A stretch of 51,317 nucleotides of DNA from Oscillospiraceae bacterium (GTDB lineage: Bacteria; Bacillota; Clostridia; Oscillospirales; Oscillospiraceae): positions 1 through 51,317 of the forward strand of contig JAETPK010000006.1 of the NCBI GenBank assembly GCA_021771265.1, read 5' to 3'. Position numbers and translations under genes: made by a program. Shown piece by piece: positions 42,447 through 50,669 of the stretch. The notes under the pieces are model-generated. The model made no database searches and was not told the DNA's origin. It saw only the letters and a program-made list of their open reading frames with translations. Position 1 is the stretch's first letter. Every line of letters begins with the position of its first letter.

Positions 42447-43535
42447 TCACTCCCCCTTCTGCTCCCGCAGGACGCGGATGATCTCGCGGAACAGCTTCAG
42501 GTCGGCGGTGGCATCCTCCAGCGAGGTCTTGGGCTGGGTGCCGGTGGTGATGCACTCGTGGAACAGGTTCAGCTCCGTCTGGAAGGCATCGTGGAAGTCG
42601 GGGCCATACGTGGTGGTCTTGGTGTCCTTGTCGTTGGACTCAATGACCTGCACAGAGGCGGGCTGGTAGCGGATATAGGGGGTCTCATACTTGATGAGGA
42701 CCTTGCGGGTGTTCTGGAAAATTTCAATGGCGGCATCGAACTGGACGATGTTCTGGTTGTTCACCAGCTCATAGGTGGCAAGGAACCCGTCGAACTCCAT
42801 GACGATGACCACGTGCTGGCCGTCGGCGGCGGTGGTGACGGAGTGGATCTTCTTGGGCAGGCCGTACAGCTCCCGCACGGCGGCGAAGGAATGGCAGCCC
42901 AGGCCGGTCATCATCTGATAGGTGGTGCGCATATCGTCGGTAGCATCGGCGCCGATGGCGCGGTCCAGGTGGGCGCGGCGGCGCTCGCGGCCCTCGGCGA
43001 TGACCTCAGCAGGGACATCCTTGGGATAGAAGATGGGCCGGGTCTGGCCGATAAAGAAGGGGCCCTCGCAAATGATATCGCGGAAGCGCAGATATTCGGT
43101 CTTCATGGGCTTCTCTTCCAGCAGCTCCTTGGCCTTCAGGAAGGGACCGGCGTAACGGCGCATGTAGCCCACCATGACCACCTGGTCGGGATACTGCTTT
43201 TTCAGCTCAATGAGCTCCTCCAGCTCCTCCAGGCAAAGGGTGACGGGCTTTTCCACGAACACGTGCAGGCCGCGCTTTAAGGCACGCATGGCGTACTCAC
43301 CATGGTACTGATCGGGAGAAAGAATGAGCACGGCATCGATGTCGGCATTCTCGATCAGTTCCACGGCGTCCAGGTAACCGGCGGCGATATGGTATTTCTT
43401 GCACACAAAATCCACCAGGGACGGTGACACATCGGATGCCGCGGTGACCTGATACTTGTCACACAGGTCCTGCAGGATGGGCAGGTGCATGAGCTGGGAG
43501 ACCTCGCCGAGGCCAATGACGCCAAGTTTAATCAT
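42447..43535 (-). CDS. Gfo/Idh/MocA-family oxidoreductase
   Basis: 362 residues. The Rossmann start LGVIGLGEVSQLMHLPIL is followed by ILSPDQYHGEYAMRALKRGL and HVFVEKPVT, whose Lys is the conserved catalytic residue of the family, then a C-terminal alpha/beta domain. It uses NAD(P) to oxidise a sugar or cyclitol hydroxyl. The ATG at 43535 has GGAGG 8 bases upstream. It is followed by an IolE-like protein, a pair known from inositol catabolism and from 3-keto-sugar routes. Confidence 0.9.
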   Translation of the reverse strand: MIKLGVIGLGEVSQLMHLPILQDLCDKYQVTAASDVSPSLVDFVCKKYHIAAGYLDAVELIENADIDAVLILSPDQYHGEYAMRALKRGLHVFVEKPVTLCLEELEELIELKKQYPDQVVMVGYMRRYAGPFLKAKELLEEKPMKTEYLRFRDIICEGPFFIGQTRPIFYPKDVPAEVIAEGRERRRAHLDRAIGADATDDMRTTYQMMTGLGCHSFAAVRELYGLPKKIHSVTTAADGQHVVIVMEFDGFLATYELVNNQNIVQFDAAIEIFQNTRKVLIKYETPYIRYQPASVQVIESNDKDTKTTTYGPDFHDAFQTELNLFHECITTGTQPKTSLEDATADLKLFREIIRVLREQKGE

Positions 43536-43591
43536 AATAAAAACCTCCAAGAGAAATGATGATAGATGATCGCTGCTGACGATGGTGTTCG

Positions 43592-44443
43592 TCAGCCCTT
43601 GACAGAGCCGGCGGTAAGACTGGAGACCACCTGCTCCTGGAAAATCGCGAAGACAATGATGGACGGGATCACCGCAATGGTCACAGCGGCGAACATAGCC
43701 GTGTAGTTAAAGCTGAACTGTGCGGTAAAATAGCTCAGGGACAGAGGCAGTGTCCGTGCCTCCTGGCCGTTGGTGAGCATCAGCGCGAAGGTGAACTCGT
43801 TCCAGGAGTTCAGGAACGTCAGCACCGCCGCGGAGGTCAGTCCGCCCTTGGCACAGGGCATCATGATCTGAAAGAACGTCCGCAGGAAGCCCGCGCCGTC
43901 CAGATAAGCGGCCTCCTCCAGCGCCCGGGGGATGGACTGGAACGTCCCCCGCAGGATGAGCAGTGACATCGGCATATTGATGGCGGTGTACACCAGGACC
44001 AGGCCCATTTTCGTGTCATACAGCCCCAGAGTGTTGACCACACTGTAAACCGGCTGCAGCAGCGCCGTGGTGGGCACCACCAGGGACAGGGACAGGATAA
44101 AATACAGCAGATTTCTGCCCCGGAACCGGCAGCGGGCAAACACATACGCCGCCATGGCCAGGAAGAGAACATTCAGGATCGTGGTGATCACGGTGATGAT
44201 CACGCTGTTTCCAAAATACTTCAGGATGGGAGAAATGGTCAGCGCCGCGATATATCCGTCAGGGCTCAGACTGGAAGGCAGGGAAATACCGTTGGACAGG
44301 ATCTCCGCATTGGTCTTGAAGGAAGACATGATGACCCAGACGATGGGGAACAGGGCCACCAGGGAGCACAGACCCATAAACAGGTATTTTCCGATAAACG
44401 CCGCCCGCTCTTTCCCGGTGAGATTGCGAAAAGATGTATGCAT
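43592..44443 (-). CDS. Carbohydrate ABC transporter permease (MalG type)
   Basis: 283 residues, six predicted transmembrane helices. The EAA loop EEAAYLDGAGFLRTFFQIMM contacts the ATPase. VWVIMSSFKTNAEIL after TM1 is characteristic of the MalG/UgpE group (CUT1). GGGAGGAG precedes the ATG. It forms a heterodimer with the upstream permease. Confidence 0.93.
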   Translation of the reverse strand: MHTSFRNLTGKERAAFIGKYLFMGLCSLVALFPIVWVIMSSFKTNAEILSNGISLPSSLSPDGYIAALTISPILKYFGNSVIITVITTILNVLFLAMAAYVFARCRFRGRNLLYFILSLSLVVPTTALLQPVYSVVNTLGLYDTKMGLVLVYTAINMPMSLLILRGTFQSIPRALEEAAYLDGAGFLRTFFQIMMPCAKGGLTSAAVLTFLNSWNEFTFALMLTNGQEARTLPLSLSYFTAQFSFNYTAMFAAVTIAVIPSIIVFAIFQEQVVSSLTAGSVKG

Positions 44444-44465
44444 ATCAGGCTCTCCTCCCTTCCGG

Positions 44466-45338
44466 TCAATAGTCGTCTTCGTTGACCCGAAACAGCTTGT
44501 TGATAATGGTCATCACAATGGCGCCCAGCAGGATGATGACCACGCCGATGGTGTTGGCATAGCCGTAGTTGTTCTCGGACTTGTACACGCCGTAAAGCAG
44601 CAGCGGCAGATTGGTGGTCGCCTTGCCCGGACCGCCGTTGGTGGTCACGTAGATCAGGTCGAACATCTGCAGCATATAGGTGGCCGCCATGACCATCGTG
44701 GTGGCGATGATCTTGCGCAGCAGCGGCAGGACCACGAATTTATCCATCTGGAAGCCGGTGGCTCCATCCACCTTGGCGGCCTCCAGAACGGACTCGTCAA
44801 TGGACAGGGCCTCCGCCAGGACCAGCGTGGTGGTATAGCCGGCAAAGAGCAGCCACACCATGGTGACAGAGGGGAAGGCCGTGGCGGTCTCATTGAGCCA
44901 GTTGTGCGTCAAACGCTCCAGGCCGACCGCTCTTAGGATTGAGTTCACGACACCGTACTGGGGGTTAAAAATATTCAGGAAGATCATACCCACAGCGGCA
45001 TTGGAGATGATGTTTGGGATCATGTAGGTGGTGCGGACGAATTTCCAGCCTCTTGGCTTTTTATACAGCACCAGTGCCAGAGCAACGCCCAGCGCCACGT
45101 GGAGAACGCAGTGGATCAGGATCCAGATGATCGTGTGCAGCAGGGATGTCCGGAACGCCGGATCGTGAAACATCTGAACATAGTTTTTCAGTCCAACGAA
45201 TGTCATGCCGCTGCCCGTCAGGCGATAATCAAACAGGGATGTCAAAAATACCATTACCAAAGGGATCGCATAGATCAACAAAAACAGGATGACCGCGGGG
45301 AGCAGAAACAATACGATCCATCGCTTCTTTGCTCGCAT
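44466..45338 (-). CDS. Carbohydrate ABC transporter permease (MalF/UgpA type)
   Basis: 290 residues, six transmembrane helices. The EAA loop reads LEAAKVDGATGFQMDKFVVL, and TNGGPGKATTNLPLLLYG is the typical C-terminal MalF-type segment. AAGGAG precedes the ATG. It is separated from the binding-protein gene by an intra-operon hairpin. Confidence 0.93.
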   Translation of the reverse strand: MRAKKRWIVLFLLPAVILFLLIYAIPLVMVFLTSLFDYRLTGSGMTFVGLKNYVQMFHDPAFRTSLLHTIIWILIHCVLHVALGVALALVLYKKPRGWKFVRTTYMIPNIISNAAVGMIFLNIFNPQYGVVNSILRAVGLERLTHNWLNETATAFPSVTMVWLLFAGYTTTLVLAEALSIDESVLEAAKVDGATGFQMDKFVVLPLLRKIIATTMVMAATYMLQMFDLIYVTTNGGPGKATTNLPLLLYGVYKSENNYGYANTIGVVIILLGAIVMTIINKLFRVNEDDY

Positions 45339-45388
45339 GAAATCACTCCTTTATCCGTTTGTGCCGGGTACTGTCCGGAGTCGGTGGA

Positions 45389-45420
45389 AAAAAGGGCCCG
45401 CCTAAAAAGCAGGCGGGCCC
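45389..45420 (-). terminator. Intra-operon hairpin after the binding-protein gene
   Basis: GGGCCCGCCT (45394-45403) pairs with AGGCGGGCCC (45411-45420), followed on the minus strand by TTTTTT. It lies 7 bp past the binding-protein stop and before the permease genes, so partial termination would raise binding protein relative to permeases. Confidence 0.8.
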
Positions 45421-45426
45421 AGCGGC

Positions 45427-46731
45427 TTAGTTCTTAGCGGCGGCGTCGGTCATGGCCTGGCAGAAGCCGGCGGCGTCCAGCTCGCCGGAGTACAGGCGAG
45501 GCAGTTCCTGACTGATGACATCCAGCAGATTGGAGAACATAGTGGCCTGCATGTTGTCAGTGCTGACGGTAGCCTCGGAGGCCTTGTCCAGGAATTCGGC
45601 CAGCAGAGGATACTGTTCCTTGGCGTAATCCGTGATCTCAACAGAGGGGGAGGCGGGGACCATGCCCTGCATCTCCAGGCCCAGCTGCTGCGCGTGGGCG
45701 GAGGTGAAGAACTTCACCATCTCAATGGCGGCCTCCTCCAGCTTGGGATCATCCTGCTTGGTAACGATGTAGCCCTGAATGGGAGCGTCATAGACGAAAC
45801 CGTCGGGATAGATGGCCACGCCCACCTTCTCCGCAAAGTCCGCGGTGGTCTTGGTGGTGTCGGAGAAGTCACCGATCATCCAGGGGCCGTTGGCGATCAT
45901 GGCAGCCTGACCGGAGAGGAAGTTGTTGGCGGCATTTTCATATTTGCCGCCGATGGCGTCCAACGTGGTGTATTCCTGGAGCATTTTCTGGATCTTCTCC
46001 GCGGTGGAGATCAGCTCCGGCGTGTTGTAGTCCCGGGGATTCATGGTCTGCATGAACGCCAGGCCATCCTCGCTGGCGGTGGCCACCATGGCGCCCCACC
46101 ACAGCTGGGTGATCCAGGCGGAGTCAGCGGTATCCAGCGCCATGGGAGTGATGCCGGCGGCCTTCAGCGTCTCGCACTGCTGGAACAGCTCGTCCCAAGT
46201 GGTGGCGGGCGCCTCGATGCCGGCCTGGGCGAACAGCTCCTTGTTGTAGAAGTAGCCGACCTGAGAGCCTTCCACGGAGGAGGCGTAGATCTTTCCGTCA
46301 CGGCTGTTGGTGGCCAGAGAGGCATCGGAGTACAGGGCCTTCCACTCGGGATCAGCCTCCACATAGGGGGTCAGGTCCACGGCCAGATCCTTGGCGATGA
46401 CCAGATCCAGCAGGTTGTAGCCCGCGCCGTAAATGACGGGAGGCAGGTCGCCCGTGCCCAGCTGGACCTTGATCTTGTCCACATAGTTGGCATCGCCGGG
46501 GACATCTTCCTTCACGATCTGGTATTTGCCGGCATAGGTCTCGTTAAATTCGCTGATCAGTTGGTCGACCACGGGAGCGGCGGTGTTCACACCGCACTGG
46601 AAAGTGGGATAGTTGATGACCACAACGCCGTCTTCGGCAGCGGGGGTCTCGGCCTTTTTGGCACCGCAGCCGCTCAGAAGACCGACTAACATGGCGGCCA
46701 GCAGAGCAAATGCAAAGAGTCTTTTTTTCAT
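45427..46731 (-). CDS. Extracellular sugar-binding lipoprotein
   Basis: 434 residues of the family 1 solute-binding proteins. The lipoprotein signal is MKKRLFAFALLAAMLVGLLS followed by Cys in LSGCGAKK. ATTWDELFQQCETLKAAGIT and NNFLSGQAAMIANGPWMIG are typical of CUT1 sugar binders. AGGAGG precedes the ATG at 46731. It is the first gene of the minus-strand sugar operon, under a strong promoter and facing the YesMN system. Confidence 0.92.
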   Translation of the reverse strand: MKKRLFAFALLAAMLVGLLSGCGAKKAETPAAEDGVVVINYPTFQCGVNTAAPVVDQLISEFNETYAGKYQIVKEDVPGDANYVDKIKVQLGTGDLPPVIYGAGYNLLDLVIAKDLAVDLTPYVEADPEWKALYSDASLATNSRDGKIYASSVEGSQVGYFYNKELFAQAGIEAPATTWDELFQQCETLKAAGITPMALDTADSAWITQLWWGAMVATASEDGLAFMQTMNPRDYNTPELISTAEKIQKMLQEYTTLDAIGGKYENAANNFLSGQAAMIANGPWMIGDFSDTTKTTADFAEKVGVAIYPDGFVYDAPIQGYIVTKQDDPKLEEAAIEMVKFFTSAHAQQLGLEMQGMVPASPSVEITDYAKEQYPLLAEFLDKASEATVSTDNMQATMFSNLLDVISQELPRLYSGELDAAGFCQAMTDAAAKN

Positions 46732-46789
46732 CTTCTTGAAACCTCCTAGAAATTTTAGGGCGGGCTCGATGCCGCCCTTCCTGATGAAC

Positions 46790-46818
46790 ATTATATGGGG
46801 CAAATGCCGGAAAAACAA
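46790..46818 (-). promoter_or_regulatory. Promoter of the sugar uptake operon
   Basis: Minus-strand TTGTTT (46813-46818) and a perfect TATAAT (46790-46795), 17-bp spacer. A GC-rich hairpin (GGGCGG...CCGCCC, 46759-46778) lies in the leader. Confidence 0.7.
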
Positions 46819-46961
46819 TTTTACCAGTGGGCAAAGTCTGGACTTTTCTTGTCGGTTCTCGCCGCTCCAAAGCATGTGAAAAAGAAACATAAACTTTTCT
46901 CGCCGTAAAAACAGGATTTTATTGTCGTGCTGCAAAAAGTGACAGATTTCGCTGCAAGATT

Positions 46962-46991
46962 TTGGACTTTTGAAGGGAGCTATGGTATAAT
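46962..46991 (+). promoter_or_regulatory. Promoter of the two-component system
   Basis: TTGGAC (46962-46967) and TATAAT (46986-46991), 18-bp spacer, 40 bp before the kinase start. The 299-bp gap it shares with the sugar operon otherwise holds AT-rich DNA where the AraC-type regulator probably binds. Confidence 0.75.
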
Positions 46992-47030
46992 TTATACAAT
47001 TATGCGGCCAGAAAAAGAGGGGGACGGCGT

Positions 47031-48767
47031 ATGAAAACGAAAAAGAAGCCTTCACTGACCCTGCTGTGCTTGTTTCTCTGCTGCCTCTTTGTGTTTATGC
47101 CCTCGGTCTGCGCCTCCTTCTATTTTTACCGCACGGTCTCCGCGGAAATGGAGAATAACGCCCACGAGACCGTGGACCTGTATCTGGACCACACCCAGGA
47201 ATCCGTTGGCGCCGTGCTGGACACGCTGCGCAACGGCATCTATTACCTGATGAGTGATCCCACTGTACAAGGATATATGCGCGCAGAAGACTCCCTAGAC
47301 CAATTGGCCCGTTACCATATCCAGGAGCAGTTCAGCCGGGTGCTTTTCCTGAGCACGGCTTTGGAGCAAAAATCCATGACCAGCATTTACCTGGTACACG
47401 GAGACGGGGAGTTCATCCCCGTACAGCAGAGCGGTATCTACCGGGGTGTCAACGACCGCATGCGCAGCGTTTATGACCAGCTCCGGGGCTGCAATTCCGC
47501 AAGAGAGCTGTATCTCATGCCCGGAGATCCCGACCACAGCTACCTGCTGACGGATTATTTGGACCTGGATACCATGCGCCCCATCGGCAAGATCATCATC
47601 GAACTGCAGACCGCCGCCTTCATCGACACCAGCTACATCGAGTCGGTATATGCCGGCGCGGAAGTATATCTCAGCCGAACGAATGGGCAGGTGCTCTACC
47701 GCGGGGGCGATATGGAATCCCCGGCAAGCATCTCCGGCGAATACAGCGGAAATTTCTACCACCAGAGCTGCCACATGGCGCCTTACGGCTTGCGGTTAGA
47801 TGTGTTTGTACCCAGGGAGGACATCGTTCGCTCCCTGTGGGAAACGGTGGCCTTGTATGTGGGCTTTACGGCGGCCGTTCTGCTGCTGACGCTGGTGATC
47901 GGCTGGCTCGTGTACCGGCGGCAGCTGCGCCCTCTGCGGGGCATGGTAGATACCGTGGACCGCATGGCCACCGGCGACCTCTCCGCCCGGATGGAGCCGA
48001 CCCCCTACCGGGAGACAGAGCTCATGTCCTCCGCGTTCAACAAAATGGCGGATCGCCTGGGCGACCTGTTCGAAGAGGTGTACGAAAAGGGCCTGCTGCT
48101 CAAGCAGGCGGAGCTGGGGCTGCTGGAATCCCAGATCCAGCCCCATTTCATCTTTAACGTATTGGAGGTCATCAACGTCCGCTGCATGGCAGCCGGACAG
48201 TATGACCTGTGCAGAGTGGTGAGCAACCTGGCCAACCTGCTGCGGGCCAATGTGTCCAATCGGGGCCAGCAGAAGATCACGCTGGAGGAAGAGCTCCATT
48301 ACGTCCGCTACTATCTGGAGCTGCAAAAGGAACGGTACGGCGAAAACCTGTGTTATGAGATCGAGCTGGAAAGTCAGGAGCTGCTGCGCTACTACCTGCC
48401 GAAGCTGACCATTCAGCCCCTTGTGGAAAACAGTGTTGTCCACGGATTGGAAAACAAGCGGGGCGGCGGAAGCGTCCGCATCAGCGTCTGGGAGGAAGAG
48501 GATGAGATTGATATCCGCGTCTGGGATGACGGCGTGGGCTTTGACACCGCGTCTTTGTTCCAGGACAGCGCTGATAAGTCCGCTGACCGGCACAACCATA
48601 TCGCGCTTCCCAATGTACAGCGGCGCATCCAGCTGCTGTGCGGCCAGGCATATGGGCTGCGGGTGACCAGTGTTCCCGGAAGCGGGACCACGGTTCTGGT
48701 CAACCTGCCCTTGGACTGCGGCCCCGCCAATGAAGGAACGAATGAAAGGGGGAACTCTCTGTGCTGA
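47031..48767 (+). CDS. Sensor histidine kinase (YesM/LytS type)
   Basis: 578 residues. TM1 is near residues 9-34, followed by an extracytoplasmic sensor domain (about 35-265), TM2 (ALYVGFTAAVLLLTLVIGWL), a HAMP domain, and the His_kinase domain with ESQIQPHFIFN, where His372 is the phosphorylation site. The HATPase has QPLVENSVVHG (N box) and VWDDGVGFD (G1 box). The YesM group senses extracellular sugars, often through a solute-binding protein. It overlaps the response regulator by 7 bases. Confidence 0.92.
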   Translation: MKTKKKPSLTLLCLFLCCLFVFMPSVCASFYFYRTVSAEMENNAHETVDLYLDHTQESVGAVLDTLRNGIYYLMSDPTVQGYMRAEDSLDQLARYHIQEQFSRVLFLSTALEQKSMTSIYLVHGDGEFIPVQQSGIYRGVNDRMRSVYDQLRGCNSARELYLMPGDPDHSYLLTDYLDLDTMRPIGKIIIELQTAAFIDTSYIESVYAGAEVYLSRTNGQVLYRGGDMESPASISGEYSGNFYHQSCHMAPYGLRLDVFVPREDIVRSLWETVALYVGFTAAVLLLTLVIGWLVYRRQLRPLRGMVDTVDRMATGDLSARMEPTPYRETELMSSAFNKMADRLGDLFEEVYEKGLLLKQAELGLLESQIQPHFIFNVLEVINVRCMAAGQYDLCRVVSNLANLLRANVSNRGQQKITLEEELHYVRYYLELQKERYGENLCYEIELESQELLRYYLPKLTIQPLVENSVVHGLENKRGGGSVRISVWEEEDEIDIRVWDDGVGFDTASLFQDSADKSADRHNHIALPNVQRRIQLLCGQAYGLRVTSVPGSGTTVLVNLPLDCGPANEGTNERGNSLC

Positions 48768-50335
48768 AAGTCATGCTGGTTGATAATGAAGCGGCGATCC
48801 GCAAGGGTCTTGCCCACGGCATCCGATGGGAAAGCCTGGGCTGCGTTGTCGCCGCCCAGGCAGAGGACGGCGTGGACGCCTTGGCCCAGATCCCACAGTG
48901 CCAGCCGGACATTGTGATCAGTGACATCCGGATGCCCGGGATGGACGGTCTCTCCCTGGCTGAGGAACTATATCGCAGATGGCCTCATATCAAAACCATC
49001 ATCCTCACCGGCTTCCCGGATTTTTCCTACGCGCAGCGGGCCATTGCATATCAGGTGGTGGACTTTGTTCTGAAGCCCACCTCCGTGGAGCAGCTCACGG
49101 CCGCGGTGGAAAAGGCCCGGCTCCAGATTCAGGAGGAACGGAGCCACCAGAAGCTCCGCTCTGAGCTGGTCAGCCAGTCAGAGGAAAACCTCTCCCTGCA
49201 GCAGGATATGTTTCTCAGGGATCTGATCCGGCGGGTGCGGCTGTCCACGCTGTATGTGTACAGCCGCATGGCCCAGCTGCGGATGGATCTGAAAAGCTAT
49301 TATGTCCTCAGCCTGGCCGTGGTGCCATTGGAAGGCGGCCAGGAGACCAACTGCCTGCCCTTTTTGAAGGATGCCCAGGCAGTTTTCCGAGACAGCATTC
49401 CGGACTATCCCATCTGGTTCGTCTCCGTGGGGGACCGGGCGTGCTATGCCGTGCTGCAGGCCCCTGAGCTACAGGATCTGACCGTCCTGTGCAGCGAAAT
49501 CGTGTACGCGGTGGAAAGTATTCCCCGCTATCATTTGTCCATCGGCGTGTCGCTCCACCGCACGGACCCCCTGGCCCTGGCCAACGCGGCGGAAGAGGCT
49601 GAGCAGGCCAGGCAGTTCGCGGACTATGCACACCCTGAGCAGCCGGCCATCGGCTATGGCGATCTGCCCACCGTGGACCAGGAATCCATGGCGGAAATCC
49701 TCCAGGTCCTCCAGCAGCTCAAGAACGCCGTTGAGCACGAAAGTCTGGACGCCGCGCAGAAGAGTCTGCAAACGCTGTTCCAGCACGTTCATAAGAAGAA
49801 GCTTCCCACGGGAGAGGTCCGCAGGATCTACATATGCGTCTACAATTTTTGCAGCACCCAGCTTTTTTGGAGCCGGGAAAGAAGGGATATCCCCGGCGGT
49901 CTGCCCACGCTGCAAACGCTGCTGCAAAGCGGCTCCATCCAGGAACTTGAGGAATATCTGTGCAGCTTTGTCGGAGTGCTGCACCACCAGAAGGACCACA
50001 GTCTGGAAAGTCCCGGCGACACGGTCAAGGCGGTCCGCCATTATGTCCAGCAGCACTATATGGAGGAATTGACCCTGGAGACGCTGGCGGATATGGTCTA
50101 CCTGAGCCCCAGCTATCTCAGCAAGCTATTCAAGCGGGAGACGGGAGAAAACCTCAGCATCTATATTCAAAATGTCCGCGTCCAACAGGCGAAGATCCTG
50201 CTGCGCACAACCAACCTCAAGACCTATGAGGTCGCGGAGCAGGTCGGCATTTCAGACCCCGTTTATTTTTCCCGCATTTTTAAAAAGGTCACCGGCATTA
50301 AGCCCAAGGACTTCCGCCATTCAGAAGAGCTCTGA
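48761..50335 (+). CDS. AraC-type response regulator (YesN family)
   Basis: 524 residues. The receiver domain (1-120) has MLVDNEAAIR and IVISDIRMPGMDG with Asp55 as phosphoacceptor, and VVDFVLKPTS. A middle region of about 300 residues is typical of YesN. The C-terminal AraC HTH pair comprises TLETLADMVYLSPSYLSKLF and TYEVAEQVGISDPVYFSRIF, then KKVTGIKPKDFR. The GTG at 48761 is used; GGGGG is upstream. It likely activates the divergent sugar operon when phosphorylated. Confidence 0.93.
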   Translation: MLKVMLVDNEAAIRKGLAHGIRWESLGCVVAAQAEDGVDALAQIPQCQPDIVISDIRMPGMDGLSLAEELYRRWPHIKTIILTGFPDFSYAQRAIAYQVVDFVLKPTSVEQLTAAVEKARLQIQEERSHQKLRSELVSQSEENLSLQQDMFLRDLIRRVRLSTLYVYSRMAQLRMDLKSYYVLSLAVVPLEGGQETNCLPFLKDAQAVFRDSIPDYPIWFVSVGDRACYAVLQAPELQDLTVLCSEIVYAVESIPRYHLSIGVSLHRTDPLALANAAEEAEQARQFADYAHPEQPAIGYGDLPTVDQESMAEILQVLQQLKNAVEHESLDAAQKSLQTLFQHVHKKKLPTGEVRRIYICVYNFCSTQLFWSRERRDIPGGLPTLQTLLQSGSIQELEEYLCSFVGVLHHQKDHSLESPGDTVKAVRHYVQQHYMEELTLETLADMVYLSPSYLSKLFKRETGENLSIYIQNVRVQQAKILLRTTNLKTYEVAEQVGISDPVYFSRIFKKVTGIKPKDFRHSEEL

Positions 50336-50425
50336 ACGCGCAAAAAAAGCGGGAGAGCGCCATGCCGCTCCCCGCCTGTCCGATCCCGACCCCGGACGCG
50401 CCAGCCGCGTCTCAATATTCACCAT

Positions 50426-50456
50426 GACCACCGCTCAAGTCGGGCGGTGGTCTTTT
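50426..50456 (+). terminator. Intrinsic terminator of the two-component operon
   Basis: GACCACCGC (50426-50434) pairs with GCGGTGGTC (50444-50452), followed by TTTTC. Confidence 0.75.
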
Positions 50457-50470
50457 CGCAGCAAAAACGC

Positions 50471-50498
50471 CGGAGCAAACGATCGAACGTTTGCTCCG
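50471..50498. repeat. 11-bp perfect palindrome
   Basis: CGGAGCAAACG (50471-50481) and CGTTTGCTCCG (50488-50498) over ATCGAA. There is no T-run on either side, so it does not look like a terminator; it may be a protein site or a trailer element for the minus-strand CRISPR transcript. Confidence 0.5.
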
Positions 50499-50669
50499 AC
50501 GTGGAAGGGATGAACGCTCTTGCCCCGCACAGTGGTCATTCGTCCTCACCTTCAAGGCCCTCTGAATGTCATCCGAAAATGTACCCGCACTCATAATAAC
50601 GGTCAATATGGTTTTTAAGTCCTCCCCGGCGGACATCGGCGGCACCCAGAACACCATGCAGGGCATCGC

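Larger units (their letters stand above)
50336..50669. other. Intergenic region between the response regulator and the CRISPR array
   Basis: These 334 bp hold no supported gene. They contain an imperfect GC-rich hairpin near 50350-50378, a terminator (50426-50456) and an 11-bp perfect palindrome (50471-50498). The remaining bases up to the first, degenerate CRISPR repeat show no repeat-like sequence and correspond to the trailer side of the array. Confidence 0.6.

Noticed and set aside
50412-50666. 84-codon open frame on the minus strand beside the array
   Set aside because: No ribosome binding site, runs through two hairpins, no recognisable family.
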